From: Elusimicrobia bacterium GWA2_51_34 | GTDB lineage: Bacteria > Elusimicrobiota > Elusimicrobia > Elusimicrobiales > UBA9959 | Length of the DNA: 64,000 nucleotides | Assembly (NCBI GenBank): GCA_001799565.1 | Contig: MGTS01000033.1 | Coordinates: 1 to 64,000, forward strand | Reading direction: 5' to 3' | Shown: piece after piece, positions 25,141 to 34,037 of the stretch | How the letters are laid out: each line of letters opens with the position of its first letter | Position numbering within the stretch: position 1 is the first letter of the stretch | The notes under the pieces: model-generated | Database searches by the model: none | The model's input: the letters and a program-made list of their open reading frames with translations, nothing else | Told to the model about the DNA's origin: nothing | Translations under genes and position numbers: made by a program

Positions 25141-26238
25141 ATACTGCGCTATCTGCCTTACACAGACTTCCCTCATATCTTCTTTGCGTTGATATGCCCT
25201 GGTCCAGTCTATAACCCGGTCTATCGCCTGAGCAGTATTCCAGCGGGGGCGCCAGAGAAGTTCCCGCCGGGCCTTGGAGGAATCAAGCTGAAGGTTACGC
25301 GCCTCGTGCGGATGACGGCCTTTGTCCAGCGCGTAACCCGGCGCCTCTGGCCATTTGCGGAACATACGTTTTACTATCCATTCCACATCCCTGGCGTCCG
25401 GCTGTGACGGGCCGAAGTTCCATGCCCCGGCAAAACGCGGGCCGCTTTTGTAAAGCTTTTCCGCAAGGGTAAGGTAGCCGCTTAAAGGCTCAAGCACATG
25501 CTGCCATGGCCTTATTGCGCGAGGACTTCTTATCAGAACTTTTTGGCCTCTTAAAGCCGCCCTTATTATATCCGGGATAAGCCTGTCTTCCGCCCAATCC
25601 CCCCCACCTATAACGTTGCCGGCGCGGGCGGAGGCCAGCGCCACGTGGTGGGAAGAAAGTTGGGAGTTGCGAGTTTGGAGTTTGGAGTTAAGAACATAAT
25701 TTTTGGGGTTAAAAAAAGAATTGCGGTAGGCAGCGGTGACCAGCTCGGAGCAGGCTTTACTGGAGGAATAAGGATCATGGCCGCCAAGCGGCTCACCCTC
25801 TTTGTATCCGTGTAAATGCTCCTTATTCTCGTAGCATTTGTCGGTGGTAACGTTTACCACGGCCTTAACTGAACCGCAGGCCCGCACGGCCTCAAGCAGG
25901 TTCACAGCACCCATCACGTTGGTTTCGTAGGTTTCGGCCGGGGTTTTGTAGGATTCGCGCACCAGCGGCTGGGCCGCCATGTGTATTACAATCTCCGGCT
26001 TGGCAGCCAGCATTGCTTTCTTAAACCGGGCCACATCGCGCACATCAGCTATAGTTGTTTCTGTTGTTTTTTTAAGTGCGCATAATTCATAAAGGCTGGG
26101 CTTAGTATTAGGCTTTAATGCATAGCCGTAAACCTTGGCACCAATCGCGTTTAGCCATATAGACATCCACGCGCCTTTAAACCCTGTATTTCCGGTCAGG
26201 AAAACCCTCTTATTGCGCCAGAAAGATTTCATTTCCAT
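25105..26238 (-). CDS. rfbG: CDP-glucose 4,6-dehydratase
   Basis: About 377 residues of extended SDR fold. The NAD motif is in LTGNTGFKGAWMSIWL and the catalytic YSSSKACSELV follows the NVTTDKCYEN strand. The DARDVEWIV and RHPHEARNLQLD segments are typical of RfbG/DdhB, which makes CDP-4-keto-6-deoxy-D-glucose from CDP-glucose. It overlaps rfbF upstream by a few bases, as in other CDP-dideoxyhexose clusters. Two repeat-derived segments are visible: about 20 residues starting PKNYVLNSKLQT inserted before VALASARAGNVIGGGDW, and the C-terminal IEARPFRGKAI encoded by family B repeat. ATG 26232 is an alternative start. Confidence 0.92.
   Translation of the reverse strand: MEMKSFWRNKRVFLTGNTGFKGAWMSIWLNAIGAKVYGYALKPNTKPSLYELCALKKTTETTIADVRDVARFKKAMLAAKPEIVIHMAAQPLVRESYKTPAETYETNVMGAVNLLEAVRACGSVKAVVNVTTDKCYENKEHLHGYKEGEPLGGHDPYSSSKACSELVTAAYRNSFFNPKNYVLNSKLQTRNSQLSSHHVALASARAGNVIGGGDWAEDRLIPDIIRAALRGQKVLIRSPRAIRPWQHVLEPLSGYLTLAEKLYKSGPRFAGAWNFGPSQPDARDVEWIVKRMFRKWPEAPGYALDKGRHPHEARNLQLDSSKARRELLWRPRWNTAQAIDRVIDWTRAYQRKEDMREVCVRQIAQYIEARPFRGKAI
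25646..25710. repeat. Simple repeat (GAGTTTGGAGTTTGGAGTT) inserted in frame in rfbG
   Basis: GTTGGGAGTTGCGAGTTTGG and GAGTTTGGAGTTAAGAAC encode about 20 residues (LNSKLQTRNSQLSS) between a conserved RNSFFN and VALASARAGN. Close relatives run directly from one to the other. The low-complexity heptad-like unit is of the same character as intergenic micro-repeats in the window. Boundaries approximate. Confidence 0.7.
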
Positions 26239-27005
26239 AATTTCCAAGGAGCCTTACCTGATTTCCATAGGTTTTCCAGTTCCTGCTTGTCGCGAAGCGT
26301 GTCCATGCATTTCCAAAAACCTTCATGCTTGTAGGCCGAAAGCTGTTTTTTCCCGGCCAGACCCTCAAGCGGAGCACGTTCCCAGATGGAAGCATCTCCG
26401 TTGTTGATAAAGTCAAATACTTCAGGCTCCAGCACAAAGAAACCGCCGTTTATCCAGGCGCCATCCCCATGCGGTTTCTCCTGAAAGGCGCGCACCGCTC
26501 CGTTTTCGGCCATGTCCAGAGCGCCGAAGCGGCCCAGCGTCTGTATGGCGGTGACGGTGGCGTAACAGCCCTGCTTTTTATGACAAGCTAAAAGGTTTTT
26601 GAGGTCCACGTCGGCCACGCCGTCGCCGTAGGTAAGCATGAAGGGATTTTTGCCTATATATTCCTGCACGCGCTTTATACGGCCGCCGGTCATGGTGTTA
26701 AGGCCGGTATCCACCAGCGTCACCTTCCATGGCTCCGCCTTCCGGTGGTGCACCTCCATCTTATTGTTCTTCATGTCTATGGTAACGTCGGTCTGGTGCA
26801 GAAAATAGTTGGCGAAATATTCCTTTATCAGATATCCCTTGTAGCCAAGGCACAGTACAAAGTCGTTAAAACCGTAATGCGAGTAGATCTTCATTATGTG
26901 CCAGAGTATAGGTTTATCGCCTATATCTGCCATGGGCTTGGGCTTAAGGTCCGTCTCTTCGCTGAGGCGCGTCCCCATACCACCGGCTAAAATCACAACT
27001 TTCAT
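26229..27005 (-). CDS. rfbF: Glucose-1-phosphate cytidylyltransferase
   Basis: A 258-residue nucleotidyltransferase. The N-terminal signature VVILAGGMGTRLSEETDLKP (residues 3-22), the KPMADIGDKPILWHIM segment, the YGDGVADVD metal site and the GFWKCMDTLRDK tail are diagnostic for RfbF/DdhA. It forms CDP-glucose from CTP and glucose 1-phosphate. This is the committing step of the CDP-dideoxyhexose pathway continued by rfbG and rfbH. ATG 27005 has GGAGG six bases upstream and beats an alternative at 27017. Length equals the family norm (about 257). It is the first gene of the CDP-sugar block. Confidence 0.95.
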   Translation of the reverse strand: MKVVILAGGMGTRLSEETDLKPKPMADIGDKPILWHIMKIYSHYGFNDFVLCLGYKGYLIKEYFANYFLHQTDVTIDMKNNKMEVHHRKAEPWKVTLVDTGLNTMTGGRIKRVQEYIGKNPFMLTYGDGVADVDLKNLLACHKKQGCYATVTAIQTLGRFGALDMAENGAVRAFQEKPHGDGAWINGGFFVLEPEVFDFINNGDASIWERAPLEGLAGKKQLSAYKHEGFWKCMDTLRDKQELENLWKSGKAPWKLWK

Positions 27006-27108
27006 AGAAGCCTCCACATTCAGATATTTTCCAGCGAATACCGCGAACCTGAATCTTGAGTCTTAGACATTAACTATTAGGCTAAATCCGGAATCTTAAA
27101 TCACATTC

Positions 27109-28056
27109 TCATCCCAACGCTTTAACCCAGGCCCGCACAACATCACGCATTTTAAGCTTTGCCCTCCAACCCAGGGTTTTGAAAGCCCTGGCAGGGTTTG
27201 CGTATTCCGCTTTTATATCCAGCGGGCGGGAGAAAGAAGCGTCGCATACCACATGGTCTTTCCAGTTGAGGCCGAAAGCGAGAAAGACTTCGTTTACAAG
27301 CGCCTCAAGGCTGTTACTTTCGCCTGTGGCTATTACAAAATCCTCAGGGCTTTTCCGCTGAAGCATAAGGTACATGCTGTCGACGTATTCCGGGGCCCAG
27401 CCCCAGTCCCTTACAACCGAAATGTCCCCCAGCCTGAGTTTTTCCGTTGAGCCGTTTTTTATTCTGCGCGCGGCATGAATTATTTTGCCGGTTACAAAAT
27501 TTTCGTTTCTAAGCGGGGATTCGTGGTTAAAAAGTATGCCCGAGCAGGCGAAAATTCCGTACGCCTGCCTGTAATTTTTTGTTATCCAGAAAGCGGCCGC
27601 CTTGGCTATGGCGTAGGGGCTTTGAGGGTTGAAAGGGGTGCTTTCGTCGGCGGGGAAACTGGTGCCGCCGAAACAGTCGCCAGAAATGGTGGAATAAAAG
27701 CGGATCTGGGCGCCAAGAATGCGCACAGCCTCAAGCAGATTAATAGTAGAGCGGGTTATGCTTTCTATGGTCTCAAGCGGCCGCACAAAAGACTGGCCGA
27801 CCGAGCTTTGGCCGGCCAGATTGTAAATTTCATCTGGTTCGGCCTTTTTCACCACCCCGAAAACCTCAGAGAAGTTGTTCGGGTTGAGCGGTAATATGGA
27901 AATTTTGCCAAAAACCCCCTCAGCCTTTAAATTGGCGAAATCGTTATTATAAATCTCTCGTGAGGAGCCAATAACCTGATACCCCTTGGTCAAGAGGGAC
28001 TTTGACAAGTACGCTCCGTCCTGTCCGCTAACGCCGATTATTAAAGCTTTTTTCAT
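27109..28056 (-). CDS. GDP-mannose 4,6-dehydratase-like SDR paralogue
   Basis: A 315-residue extended SDR strongly resembling Gmd over its whole length, including GVSGQDGAYLSKSLL at the N-terminus, [14 protein letters not shown] and RDWGWAPEYVDSM. The Gmd catalytic segment TSEMFG is SGDCFG here, so Thr becomes Ser and Glu becomes Asp; the Tyr-x3-Lys (YAIAK) is intact. It is shorter than Gmd by about 60 residues, lacking the long C-terminal insertion. It may be a second dehydratase, a reductase such as an Rmd-type GDP-6-deoxymannose synthase, or act on another NDP-sugar. It neighbours the true gmd in the same direction. Start MKKALIIGVSG matches the family. Confidence 0.75.
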   Translation of the reverse strand: MKKALIIGVSGQDGAYLSKSLLTKGYQVIGSSREIYNNDFANLKAEGVFGKISILPLNPNNFSEVFGVVKKAEPDEIYNLAGQSSVGQSFVRPLETIESITRSTINLLEAVRILGAQIRFYSTISGDCFGGTSFPADESTPFNPQSPYAIAKAAAFWITKNYRQAYGIFACSGILFNHESPLRNENFVTGKIIHAARRIKNGSTEKLRLGDISVVRDWGWAPEYVDSMYLMLQRKSPEDFVIATGESNSLEALVNEVFLAFGLNWKDHVVCDASFSRPLDIKAEYANPARAFKTLGWRAKLKMRDVVRAWVKALG

Positions 28057-28149
28057 GTCAGTACAGTAAATAAAGCTAGTATGCTTGTATGCCAGTAGGC
28101 GAGTAGGCTTTTATAAGGAATTTCCTAAGCTTACCAGCCTACCAGCTTA

Positions 28150-29292
28150 CTAGCTCCCCTCTCCACTTCTTACTTCAAAACCGCCTTTTTTTAAATGCAG
28201 TTCGCGCAAGGCGCCGCGCAGATCAGCCTGCGCCATTTCGGTCACAAGTTCCTCAAAAGATGTTTTTGCCTTCCAGGCTAGTATTTTTTTAGCCTTGGCC
28301 GGGTTTCCGAGCAATGTTTCAACTTCGGCGGGGCGGTAATATTTGGGGTCAACGCGCACTATGGTATCGCCAAGCCTGGCTTTTATGTCGCGTTCACTCA
28401 GTTCCGCTTCCAGCTCCGTTTTTTTGAAGGACTTAAGTATCCCGCGCTCTCCGATACCCCTGCCTTTCCATTCCAGCACCATGCCCATTTTGCGGGCGGC
28501 GATATCAACGAATTTCCTTACGGAATGCTGCTCTCCAGTGGCAAGCACGAAATCATCAGGCTTATTGTGCTGAAGTATACGCCACATGCCCTCAACGTAA
28601 TCCCTGGCGTGGCCCCAGTCGCGCCTGGCGTTGAGGTTTCCAAGATACAGGCAGTTCTGCATGCCCAGAAGCAGCCGCGCGAGTGCCAGGGTTATTTTGC
28701 GGGTAACAAAAGTTTCCCCCCTTAGCGGTGACTCGTGGTTGAATAATATGCCGTTGGCAGCGAACATATTATAGGACTCCCTGTAATTTACGGTTATCCA
28801 ATAGCCGTAAAGCTTGGCCGCGCCGTAAGGTGAACGCGGGTAAAACGGCGTTGTTTCGCTCTGCGGGATTTCCCTCACCTTACCGAACATCTCCGAAGTG
28901 GAGGCCTGGTAAAACCTTGTGGTTTTTTCCAACCCCAGTATCCGTATAGCTTCAAGCAGGCGCAGCGTTCCAAGAGCGTCGGAGTTGCCGGTGTACTCCG
29001 GCTGTTCAAAACTTACAGCGACATGGCTTTGAGCGCCCAGATTGTAAACCTCGTCGGGACGGACCTTCTGCATTATATGAACCAGCGCCGGACAATCGGT
29101 GAGATCGCCGTAATGCAGCTTAAAGCGCACTCCCTTGTTGTGCGGGTCGCGGTAAAAGCGGTCAATCCTCGCGGTATTGAAAGAGGACGAGCGGCGCCTG
29201 ACGCCGTGAACTTCGTAGCCTTTTTTCAGGAGCAGTTCCGCCAGATAAGCGCCATCCTGGCCCGTTACGCCGGTTATCAAAGCTTTTTTCAT
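28150..29292 (-). CDS. gmd: GDP-mannose 4,6-dehydratase
   Basis: A 380-residue SDR with [14 protein letters not shown] at the N-terminus. The catalytic Thr-Ser-Glu is in QASTSEMFG and the [10 protein letters not shown] Tyr/Lys follows. The [16 protein letters not shown] and [13 protein letters not shown] signatures are specific to Gmd. It converts GDP-D-mannose to GDP-4-keto-6-deoxymannose, the precursor of GDP-fucose, GDP-colitose, GDP-perosamine and GDP-rhamnose. ATG 29292 has a GGGG site at the usual distance; the ATG 36 bases upstream would add residues translated from a family B repeat. The last residues (FEVRSGEGS) are also repeat-encoded. It follows manC with a 100-base repeat gap. Confidence 0.93.
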   Translation of the reverse strand: MKKALITGVTGQDGAYLAELLLKKGYEVHGVRRRSSSFNTARIDRFYRDPHNKGVRFKLHYGDLTDCPALVHIMQKVRPDEVYNLGAQSHVAVSFEQPEYTGNSDALGTLRLLEAIRILGLEKTTRFYQASTSEMFGKVREIPQSETTPFYPRSPYGAAKLYGYWITVNYRESYNMFAANGILFNHESPLRGETFVTRKITLALARLLLGMQNCLYLGNLNARRDWGHARDYVEGMWRILQHNKPDDFVLATGEQHSVRKFVDIAARKMGMVLEWKGRGIGERGILKSFKKTELEAELSERDIKARLGDTIVRVDPKYYRPAEVETLLGNPAKAKKILAWKAKTSFEELVTEMAQADLRGALRELHLKKGGFEVRSGEGS

Positions 29293-29388
29293 AAATCCCC
29301 TTTTAGACGCGTAGCAATTTGGAGGCAAAGCAATTTAGTAATTTACGTCTTTGCATCTAGACTGCTTTACATCCTTGCCTCTACGCAT

Positions 29389-30804
29389 CTACCCGTTGCT
29401 TAAACGGATAATGTCATCTTCACCTAAATATTTTCCGGACTGAACCTCTATTATTTCAAGGTCCGAGCGGCCGGGATTAAAAAGCATATGCCGGACTTTG
29501 GGCGGGATATCCACATGCCGGTTTTGGGAAACCGTCATTTTTTTGCCGTCAAGGGTAACCTCAGCCGCGCCCTTTACAACAAACCAATGCTCGCAGCGCA
29601 ATTTATGATACTGGTAGCTTATTTTGTGGCCCGGATAAATTTTAAGTTTTTTAACGTTATAATTCGGCAGGTCCTCAAGCACCGTGTAGGAACCCCAGTG
29701 GCGTTCCACGGTTACATGCTCGTCCAACTCGCGGCGATTTTGTTTTTTAAGCTCCACTACGGCTTTTTTTACTTCCTGCGAGCGGTTTATTTCCGAGACC
29801 AAAATTGCGTCCCGCGTTTCTATTACCGCCAGGTTATTAACGCCGATGGCCGTTACCAGCCTGCTGCCGGAATAAAGCAGGTTATTGCTGGAATCCAGGG
29901 TAAGCACATCCCCGAATTTAACATTACCGTCGCCGTCTTTGGGGAGAGCTCCATAGAAATAGCGCCAGCTGCCCACATCGCTCCAGCCGAATTTTGCAGG
30001 AATAACGTAAACCCGGCTGGATTTTTCCATTACCGCGTAGTCTATGGAAATGGAAGGCATTTTTGAGAACAGGGGTAAAAGGACGCCGTGATTTATATTC
30101 TCTCCCTCAAAAGCCTCTTTATCAATTTTTTCAAGCAGGGCGCCGGCCGCCGGCAGATATTTATTAAATTCCTCTATCATTACGGAGGCCTTGAAGACGA
30201 ATATCCCCGCGTTCCAGTAATAACCGCCGTTTTTCAGGTATTTTTGGGCCGTCTCAGGGGCAGGCTTTTCCACGAACTTCTCAACTTTAAAACACTCCGT
30301 TCTTCCTATGGCATATGGCGTATGGCCTACGGCTTTTATATATCCGTAGCCGGTGTCAGGTGTTTCAGGAGACACGCCGATCGTGACTATTTTGCCTTTT
30401 TGGGCCTCTTTAACCGCGGCGGACAAAACCTTGAGGAAAGCCGGTTTATCGGCTATCATATGGTCGGAAGGGAGCACCACGGCAATGGGATCGTTCTTAC
30501 AGATTTTAAGCAGATACAGGCAGGCAAGGCCTATGGCGGGAGCGGTATTTCTGGCTTCAGGTTCAATAAGCAGGCGCAATTTTTTCAGTTGGCGGTAGCC
30601 CGAACCGAAGGCGTGCAGTTTATTCGTGACTATCACTACATTGCCCCTTCCGGTTAAAGGGGTTATTCTTGAGACGGTTTTTTCAAAAAGCGAATCCTCG
30701 TTACCAAGGCGCAAAAATTGCTTTGGCAGGAGCTTGCGGCTGAGCGGCCAAAGGCGGGTGCCCGAGCCGCCCGCCAGTATCACGCCAAAAATGTTATTAG
30801 TCAT
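29389..30804 (-). CDS. manC: Mannose-1-phosphate guanylyltransferase / mannose-6-phosphate isomerase
   Basis: A 471-residue bifunctional type II enzyme. The pyrophosphorylase domain (residues 1-300) begins VILAGGSGTRLWPLSRK and contains FVEKP and WSDVGSW. The C-terminal cupin domain (about 350-465) has RPWGSYT-like RHWGSYTVLED, then GHKISYQYHKLRCEHW and the metal-binding His residues. It supplies GDP-mannose, starting the GDP-sugar branch with gmd downstream. An insertion of about ten residues, GHTPYAIGRTE, before FKVEKFVEKP is encoded by a CATATGGCGTATGG-type repeat. Length with the cupin domain is normal. A phosphomannomutase gene is not in the window. Confidence 0.92.
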   Translation of the reverse strand: MTNNIFGVILAGGSGTRLWPLSRKLLPKQFLRLGNEDSLFEKTVSRITPLTGRGNVVIVTNKLHAFGSGYRQLKKLRLLIEPEARNTAPAIGLACLYLLKICKNDPIAVVLPSDHMIADKPAFLKVLSAAVKEAQKGKIVTIGVSPETPDTGYGYIKAVGHTPYAIGRTECFKVEKFVEKPAPETAQKYLKNGGYYWNAGIFVFKASVMIEEFNKYLPAAGALLEKIDKEAFEGENINHGVLLPLFSKMPSISIDYAVMEKSSRVYVIPAKFGWSDVGSWRYFYGALPKDGDGNVKFGDVLTLDSSNNLLYSGSRLVTAIGVNNLAVIETRDAILVSEINRSQEVKKAVVELKKQNRRELDEHVTVERHWGSYTVLEDLPNYNVKKLKIYPGHKISYQYHKLRCEHWFVVKGAAEVTLDGKKMTVSQNRHVDIPPKVRHMLFNPGRSDLEIIEVQSGKYLGEDDIIRLSNG

Positions 30805-31052
30805 GTTAAGTATTCAGGCTGAAGGCTATTAGACTGTTAGTCCCGCGCTTTTTGTTAAAAGCGCCAATTATCAAATTTTAGCAAATTGAGGCAGAGGAAC
30901 GGCACGTTCGGCAGAGTGCACGAGTTCAAATCGCTAGTGCAACAAAATGTTAGGACCCGCTGTACTATAATAGGCGGGTATGGCATACAAGCATCTGAGA
31001 TGTTAAGAGTTTCCGCCCACTGACCACTACCCACTAACCACTATTCTCAACC
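30805..31052. other. Intergenic gap upstream of manC with repeat pieces
   Basis: About 250 bases without a gene. It starts with the AGGCTATTAGACTGTTAG repeat and a CGCTTTTTGTTAAAAGCGCC hairpin and ends with a CCACTGACCACTACCCACTA repeat. The centre (30900-30945) has a GAGTTCAAATCGC string reminiscent of a tRNA T-arm, but no full cloverleaf. Confidence 0.5.
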
Positions 31053-32135
31053 TCAGCGCTCAGTATAGTTCTTTTTCAGCCAGGCACGATAAGAAGCGTC
31101 CACGGTTTTTTTCAGATGGGCGCTGTAGACCAGATACCAGGCGACAGTCGCTTCAAGACCTTTGTTAAAACCAAAAAGCGGTTTCCAGCCCAGCGCTTTT
31201 TTAATTTTTCCAGAGTCTATAGCGTAGCGGCGGTCGTGGCCGGGGCGGTCCTTTACAAAAGTTATAAGGTCTTCATAGCGGCGGCCTTTAAGCGCGGGGT
31301 TTTTAGCGCGGGGCCTGATTTTTTCAAGCGCCAGACACAGCGCCTTTATGGTCTCAAGATTTTTCTTTTCACAATTACCGCCCACATTGTAGGTTTTGCC
31401 CGCTTTGCCTTTGTTTATAATAAGCCAGACAGCCCGGCAATGGTCCTCAACAAACAGCCAGTCGCGCGTGTTGCCGCCGTCGCCATAAACCGGTATGCCC
31501 TCTCCGGCTACCGCTTTAAAAAGAGCAAGTGGTATAAGTTTTTCAGGGTGCTGATAAGGTCCGTAATTATTTGAACAATTGGAAATGGTGACCGGCAGGC
31601 CGTAGGTGTGAAAATAAGCCCGCACAAGGTGGTCGGAGGCCGCCTTTGAAGCTGAATACGGGCTTCGTGGATCGTATGGCGTGGTTTCCGTAAAGCGGCC
31701 GGTTTTCACAAGCGAGCCGAATACTTCGTCGGTGCTTATATGGTGGAAACGGACATCCTTCCTGTCCTTCCAATTGGCCCTGGCGCACTCAAGCAGGTTA
31801 AAGACGCCGTTTATATTGGTTTCTATAAAATCTTTCGGGCCGTGTATAGACCGGTCCACATGAGTTTCCGCCGCGAAATTAACGATTACCGAAACGGCAT
31901 ATTTTTTAATGATGATATTAACTTTTTTAGAGTCGCAAATATCGCCCTTTATAAAAAAATACCGTTTGCCTCCAAAGCGGAGTTCGATATCGTGCAGGTT
32001 TTCGCGAAGGCCAGCGTAAGTGAGTTTATCAAGGTTAATTACCCGGCCTTTAAAACCGGTTTTTTTAAGAACAAAACGGATAAAATTTGAGCCTATAAAC
32101 CCCGCGCCGCCGGTAACAAGCATGGTTTTAGTCAT
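31053..32135 (-). CDS. rmlB: dTDP-glucose 4,6-dehydratase
   Basis: A 360-residue extended SDR: TGGAGFIGSNFIRFVL at the N-terminus, NFAAETHVDRSI, the catalytic STDEVFGSL and YSASKAASDHLVRAY, and NNYGPYQHPEKLIPL, all RmlB hallmarks. It forms dTDP-4-keto-6-deoxyglucose. ATG 32135 has GGAG seven bases upstream, better than the ATG at 32162. It precedes or follows rmlC in transcription order (rmlC is upstream at 32210-32752). No rmlA or rmlD is in this window, so whether dTDP-rhamnose or another 6-deoxysugar is produced cannot be decided here. Confidence 0.94.
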   Translation of the reverse strand: MTKTMLVTGGAGFIGSNFIRFVLKKTGFKGRVINLDKLTYAGLRENLHDIELRFGGKRYFFIKGDICDSKKVNIIIKKYAVSVIVNFAAETHVDRSIHGPKDFIETNINGVFNLLECARANWKDRKDVRFHHISTDEVFGSLVKTGRFTETTPYDPRSPYSASKAASDHLVRAYFHTYGLPVTISNCSNNYGPYQHPEKLIPLALFKAVAGEGIPVYGDGGNTRDWLFVEDHCRAVWLIINKGKAGKTYNVGGNCEKKNLETIKALCLALEKIRPRAKNPALKGRRYEDLITFVKDRPGHDRRYAIDSGKIKKALGWKPLFGFNKGLEATVAWYLVYSAHLKKTVDASYRAWLKKNYTER

Positions 32136-32209
32136 TAGCATCTCCAACTTATAGTTAGCCATAGGCCGTAAGTTTTAGATACGGCTTAGCCATAAGCCAT
32201 ATCCTGCAC

Positions 32210-32752
32210 TCACAGCTTCGCGTCCTTTAAAAGCGGCTGAGTTTTGTCTTTTTGCGAGAGGCGCGGTTTTTTTACAGGCCATTTCACGCTTATGGCCGGG
32301 TCGTTCCATCTTACACCGGCGTCAAAAGCCGGGGCATACTCTTTTGAGCATTTATAAATTACCTCCGAGCCGCCGGCCAGCGCAAGAAAACCGTGGGCAA
32401 AACCCGGCGGCATGTAGAGCGCCAGGCAATTTTCACCTGAAAGTTCAACGCCGCACCATTTTCCGAATGTTTTTGATCCCCGGCGCAGATCCAAGGCCAC
32501 GTCAAACACGCGCCCTCTGCCGCAGCGCACCAGCTTAGCCTGCGCGAACGGCCCGCGCTGATAATGCAGGCCGCGCAACACGCCTTTTTTTGAAACGGAA
32601 CGGTTCTCCTGCACAAAAATATCTTTTATGCCGGCTCTTTTAAAAACCGAGCTTTTGTATATTTCGGAAACTGTCCCGCGCTTGTCACGGCCGGTTTCAG
32701 GTTTTACCAGAACAAGTCCCGGAATTTTAAGTTTTTTAAATTTAAAAATCAT
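32210..32752 (-). CDS. rmlC: dTDP-4-dehydrorhamnose 3,5-epimerase
   Basis: A 180-residue cupin-fold epimerase: FVQENRSVSKKGVLRGLHYQ with the catalytic His in GLHYQ, GRGRVFDVALDLRRGS, and PPGFAHGFLAL. Length equals the RmlC norm. It converts dTDP-4-keto-6-deoxyglucose from RmlB into the L-lyxo form. It lies directly upstream of rmlB with a short family A repeat gap (including ATACGGCTTAGCCATAAGCC). No clear Shine-Dalgarno is visible; the ATG lies next to the repeat. A 3-epimerase of the same family in another deoxysugar route is possible, but the sequence favours RmlC. Confidence 0.9.
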   Translation of the reverse strand: MIFKFKKLKIPGLVLVKPETGRDKRGTVSEIYKSSVFKRAGIKDIFVQENRSVSKKGVLRGLHYQRGPFAQAKLVRCGRGRVFDVALDLRRGSKTFGKWCGVELSGENCLALYMPPGFAHGFLALAGGSEVIYKCSKEYAPAFDAGVRWNDPAISVKWPVKKPRLSQKDKTQPLLKDAKL

Positions 32753-32911
<159 letters not shown>

Positions 32912-33919
32912 TTAAGGCTTATGGCAATCGTTCAGCCTCAGGCTTATAGCTTTCCTATGCCATTGCCAGGCCGTACGTATTATATCCGCAAGACGCGTGT
33001 AACGGGGCTTCCAGCCTAAAACACGCCTTGCCATGGCTTGCGAAGCCACCAGCTCCGCCGGGTCGCCGGAGCGCCTGGCGCGAATTACGGCTTTTACTTT
33101 TTTTCCGGTTACCAGGCGCGCCGTTTCCACAACTTCCTTAACGCTGAAACCCCTGCCGTTGCCGAGATTAAGAACAAGATTTTTGCCATTTTTCATCAAC
33201 AGTTTAAGAGCCAGTAAATGCGCCGCTGCCAGATCAGTCACATGTACATAATCGCGCAAACAGGTTCCATCCGGCGTTTTATAATCGGCGCCGAAAATTT
33301 CAACGAAAGGCGTTTTGCCCATAGCCGCGGCGAGGGTAAGCGGAATAATATGGGTTTCAGGATTGTGCGCTTCCCCCGTCTCACCGTCTGGGTCGGCGCC
33401 GGCAGCGTTAAAATACCTTAAACTGGCGTATTTCATGCCGTAGGCCGCGGAGTAATCGGAAAGTATTTCCTCCACCATTCTTTTGGTGCGGCCATAGGGG
33501 TTTACGGGCTCAAGCGGCTGATCTTCATTAATCGGCAGAGAACGGGGTAAACCGTAAACCGCGCAGGAGGAGGAAAAAATAAATTTATCAACTCCGCGCG
33601 AGCGCATGGCGTCAAGCAGGTTAAGAGTGTTGACAACATTGTTTGAGTAGTATCGGGCGGGATTTACAACCGATTCCCCCACGGCGGCATAAGCGGCGAA
33701 ATGCATGACGGCCGCCGGCCGGTATTTTTTCAGGCAGGATAAAATAGCCTCTTTGTCGGAAAGGTCTCCTTTAAAAAATCCGCCCCATTTAACCAGTTCT
33801 CGGTGTCCGGTGGAAAGATTGTCAAACACCACAGGCGTATAACCGGAACCGGCCAGCGCTTTACATGCGTGCGACCCGATATACCCCGCGCCGCCGGTAA
33901 CTAAAATTTTATGTTCCAT
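32912..33919 (-). CDS. galE: UDP-glucose 4-epimerase
   Basis: A 335-residue extended SDR with TGGAGYIGSHACKAL, FDNLSTGH, HFAAYAAVGESV, the catalytic SSSCAVYG and YGRTKRMVEE, and the RYFNAAGADPDGETGE and CLRDYVHVTDLA motifs. These identify GalE, which interconverts UDP-glucose and UDP-galactose. It supplies UDP-galactose for the polysaccharide. Start MEHKILVTGGAGY (33919) is chosen, although an in-frame ATG four codons upstream lies in a repeat. The C-terminal NDCHKP is encoded by a GCCATAAGCC repeat, which also supplies the stop codon. Transcribed toward rmlB-type genes. Confidence 0.93.
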   Translation of the reverse strand: MEHKILVTGGAGYIGSHACKALAGSGYTPVVFDNLSTGHRELVKWGGFFKGDLSDKEAILSCLKKYRPAAVMHFAAYAAVGESVVNPARYYSNNVVNTLNLLDAMRSRGVDKFIFSSSCAVYGLPRSLPINEDQPLEPVNPYGRTKRMVEEILSDYSAAYGMKYASLRYFNAAGADPDGETGEAHNPETHIIPLTLAAAMGKTPFVEIFGADYKTPDGTCLRDYVHVTDLAAAHLLALKLLMKNGKNLVLNLGNGRGFSVKEVVETARLVTGKKVKAVIRARRSGDPAELVASQAMARRVLGWKPRYTRLADIIRTAWQWHRKAISLRLNDCHKP

Positions 33920-33924
33920 AAAAT

Positions 33925-34037
33925 TTGCCATAAGCCATAGGCAGAAAGATCGCCATAAGCTTTAAGCCATACGCCATAGCTGTATCTAAGCTTACGGCCT
34001 ATGGCAATGGCTGTATCCAAACTTACGGCTTATGACG
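33925..34037. repeat. Family A repeat array between galE and the secreted protein gene
   Basis: Inverted halves, e.g. GCCATAAGCCATAGG and CTTACGGCCTATGGCAATGG, around CGCCATAGCTGTATC. It can fold into a hairpin and is very similar to 37690-37850 and 55840-56045. No gene. Confidence 0.8.

Noticed and set aside
30900-30945. A tRNA-like fragment with GAGTTCAAATCGC in the gap upstream of manC
   Set aside because: Only a T-loop-like string is present. No acceptor stem, anticodon arm or CCA could be paired, so it is not called a tRNA gene.
31053-32752. Complete dTDP-L-rhamnose operon
   Set aside because: Only rmlB and rmlC are present. rmlA and rmlD are absent from the window, so the product is left open.
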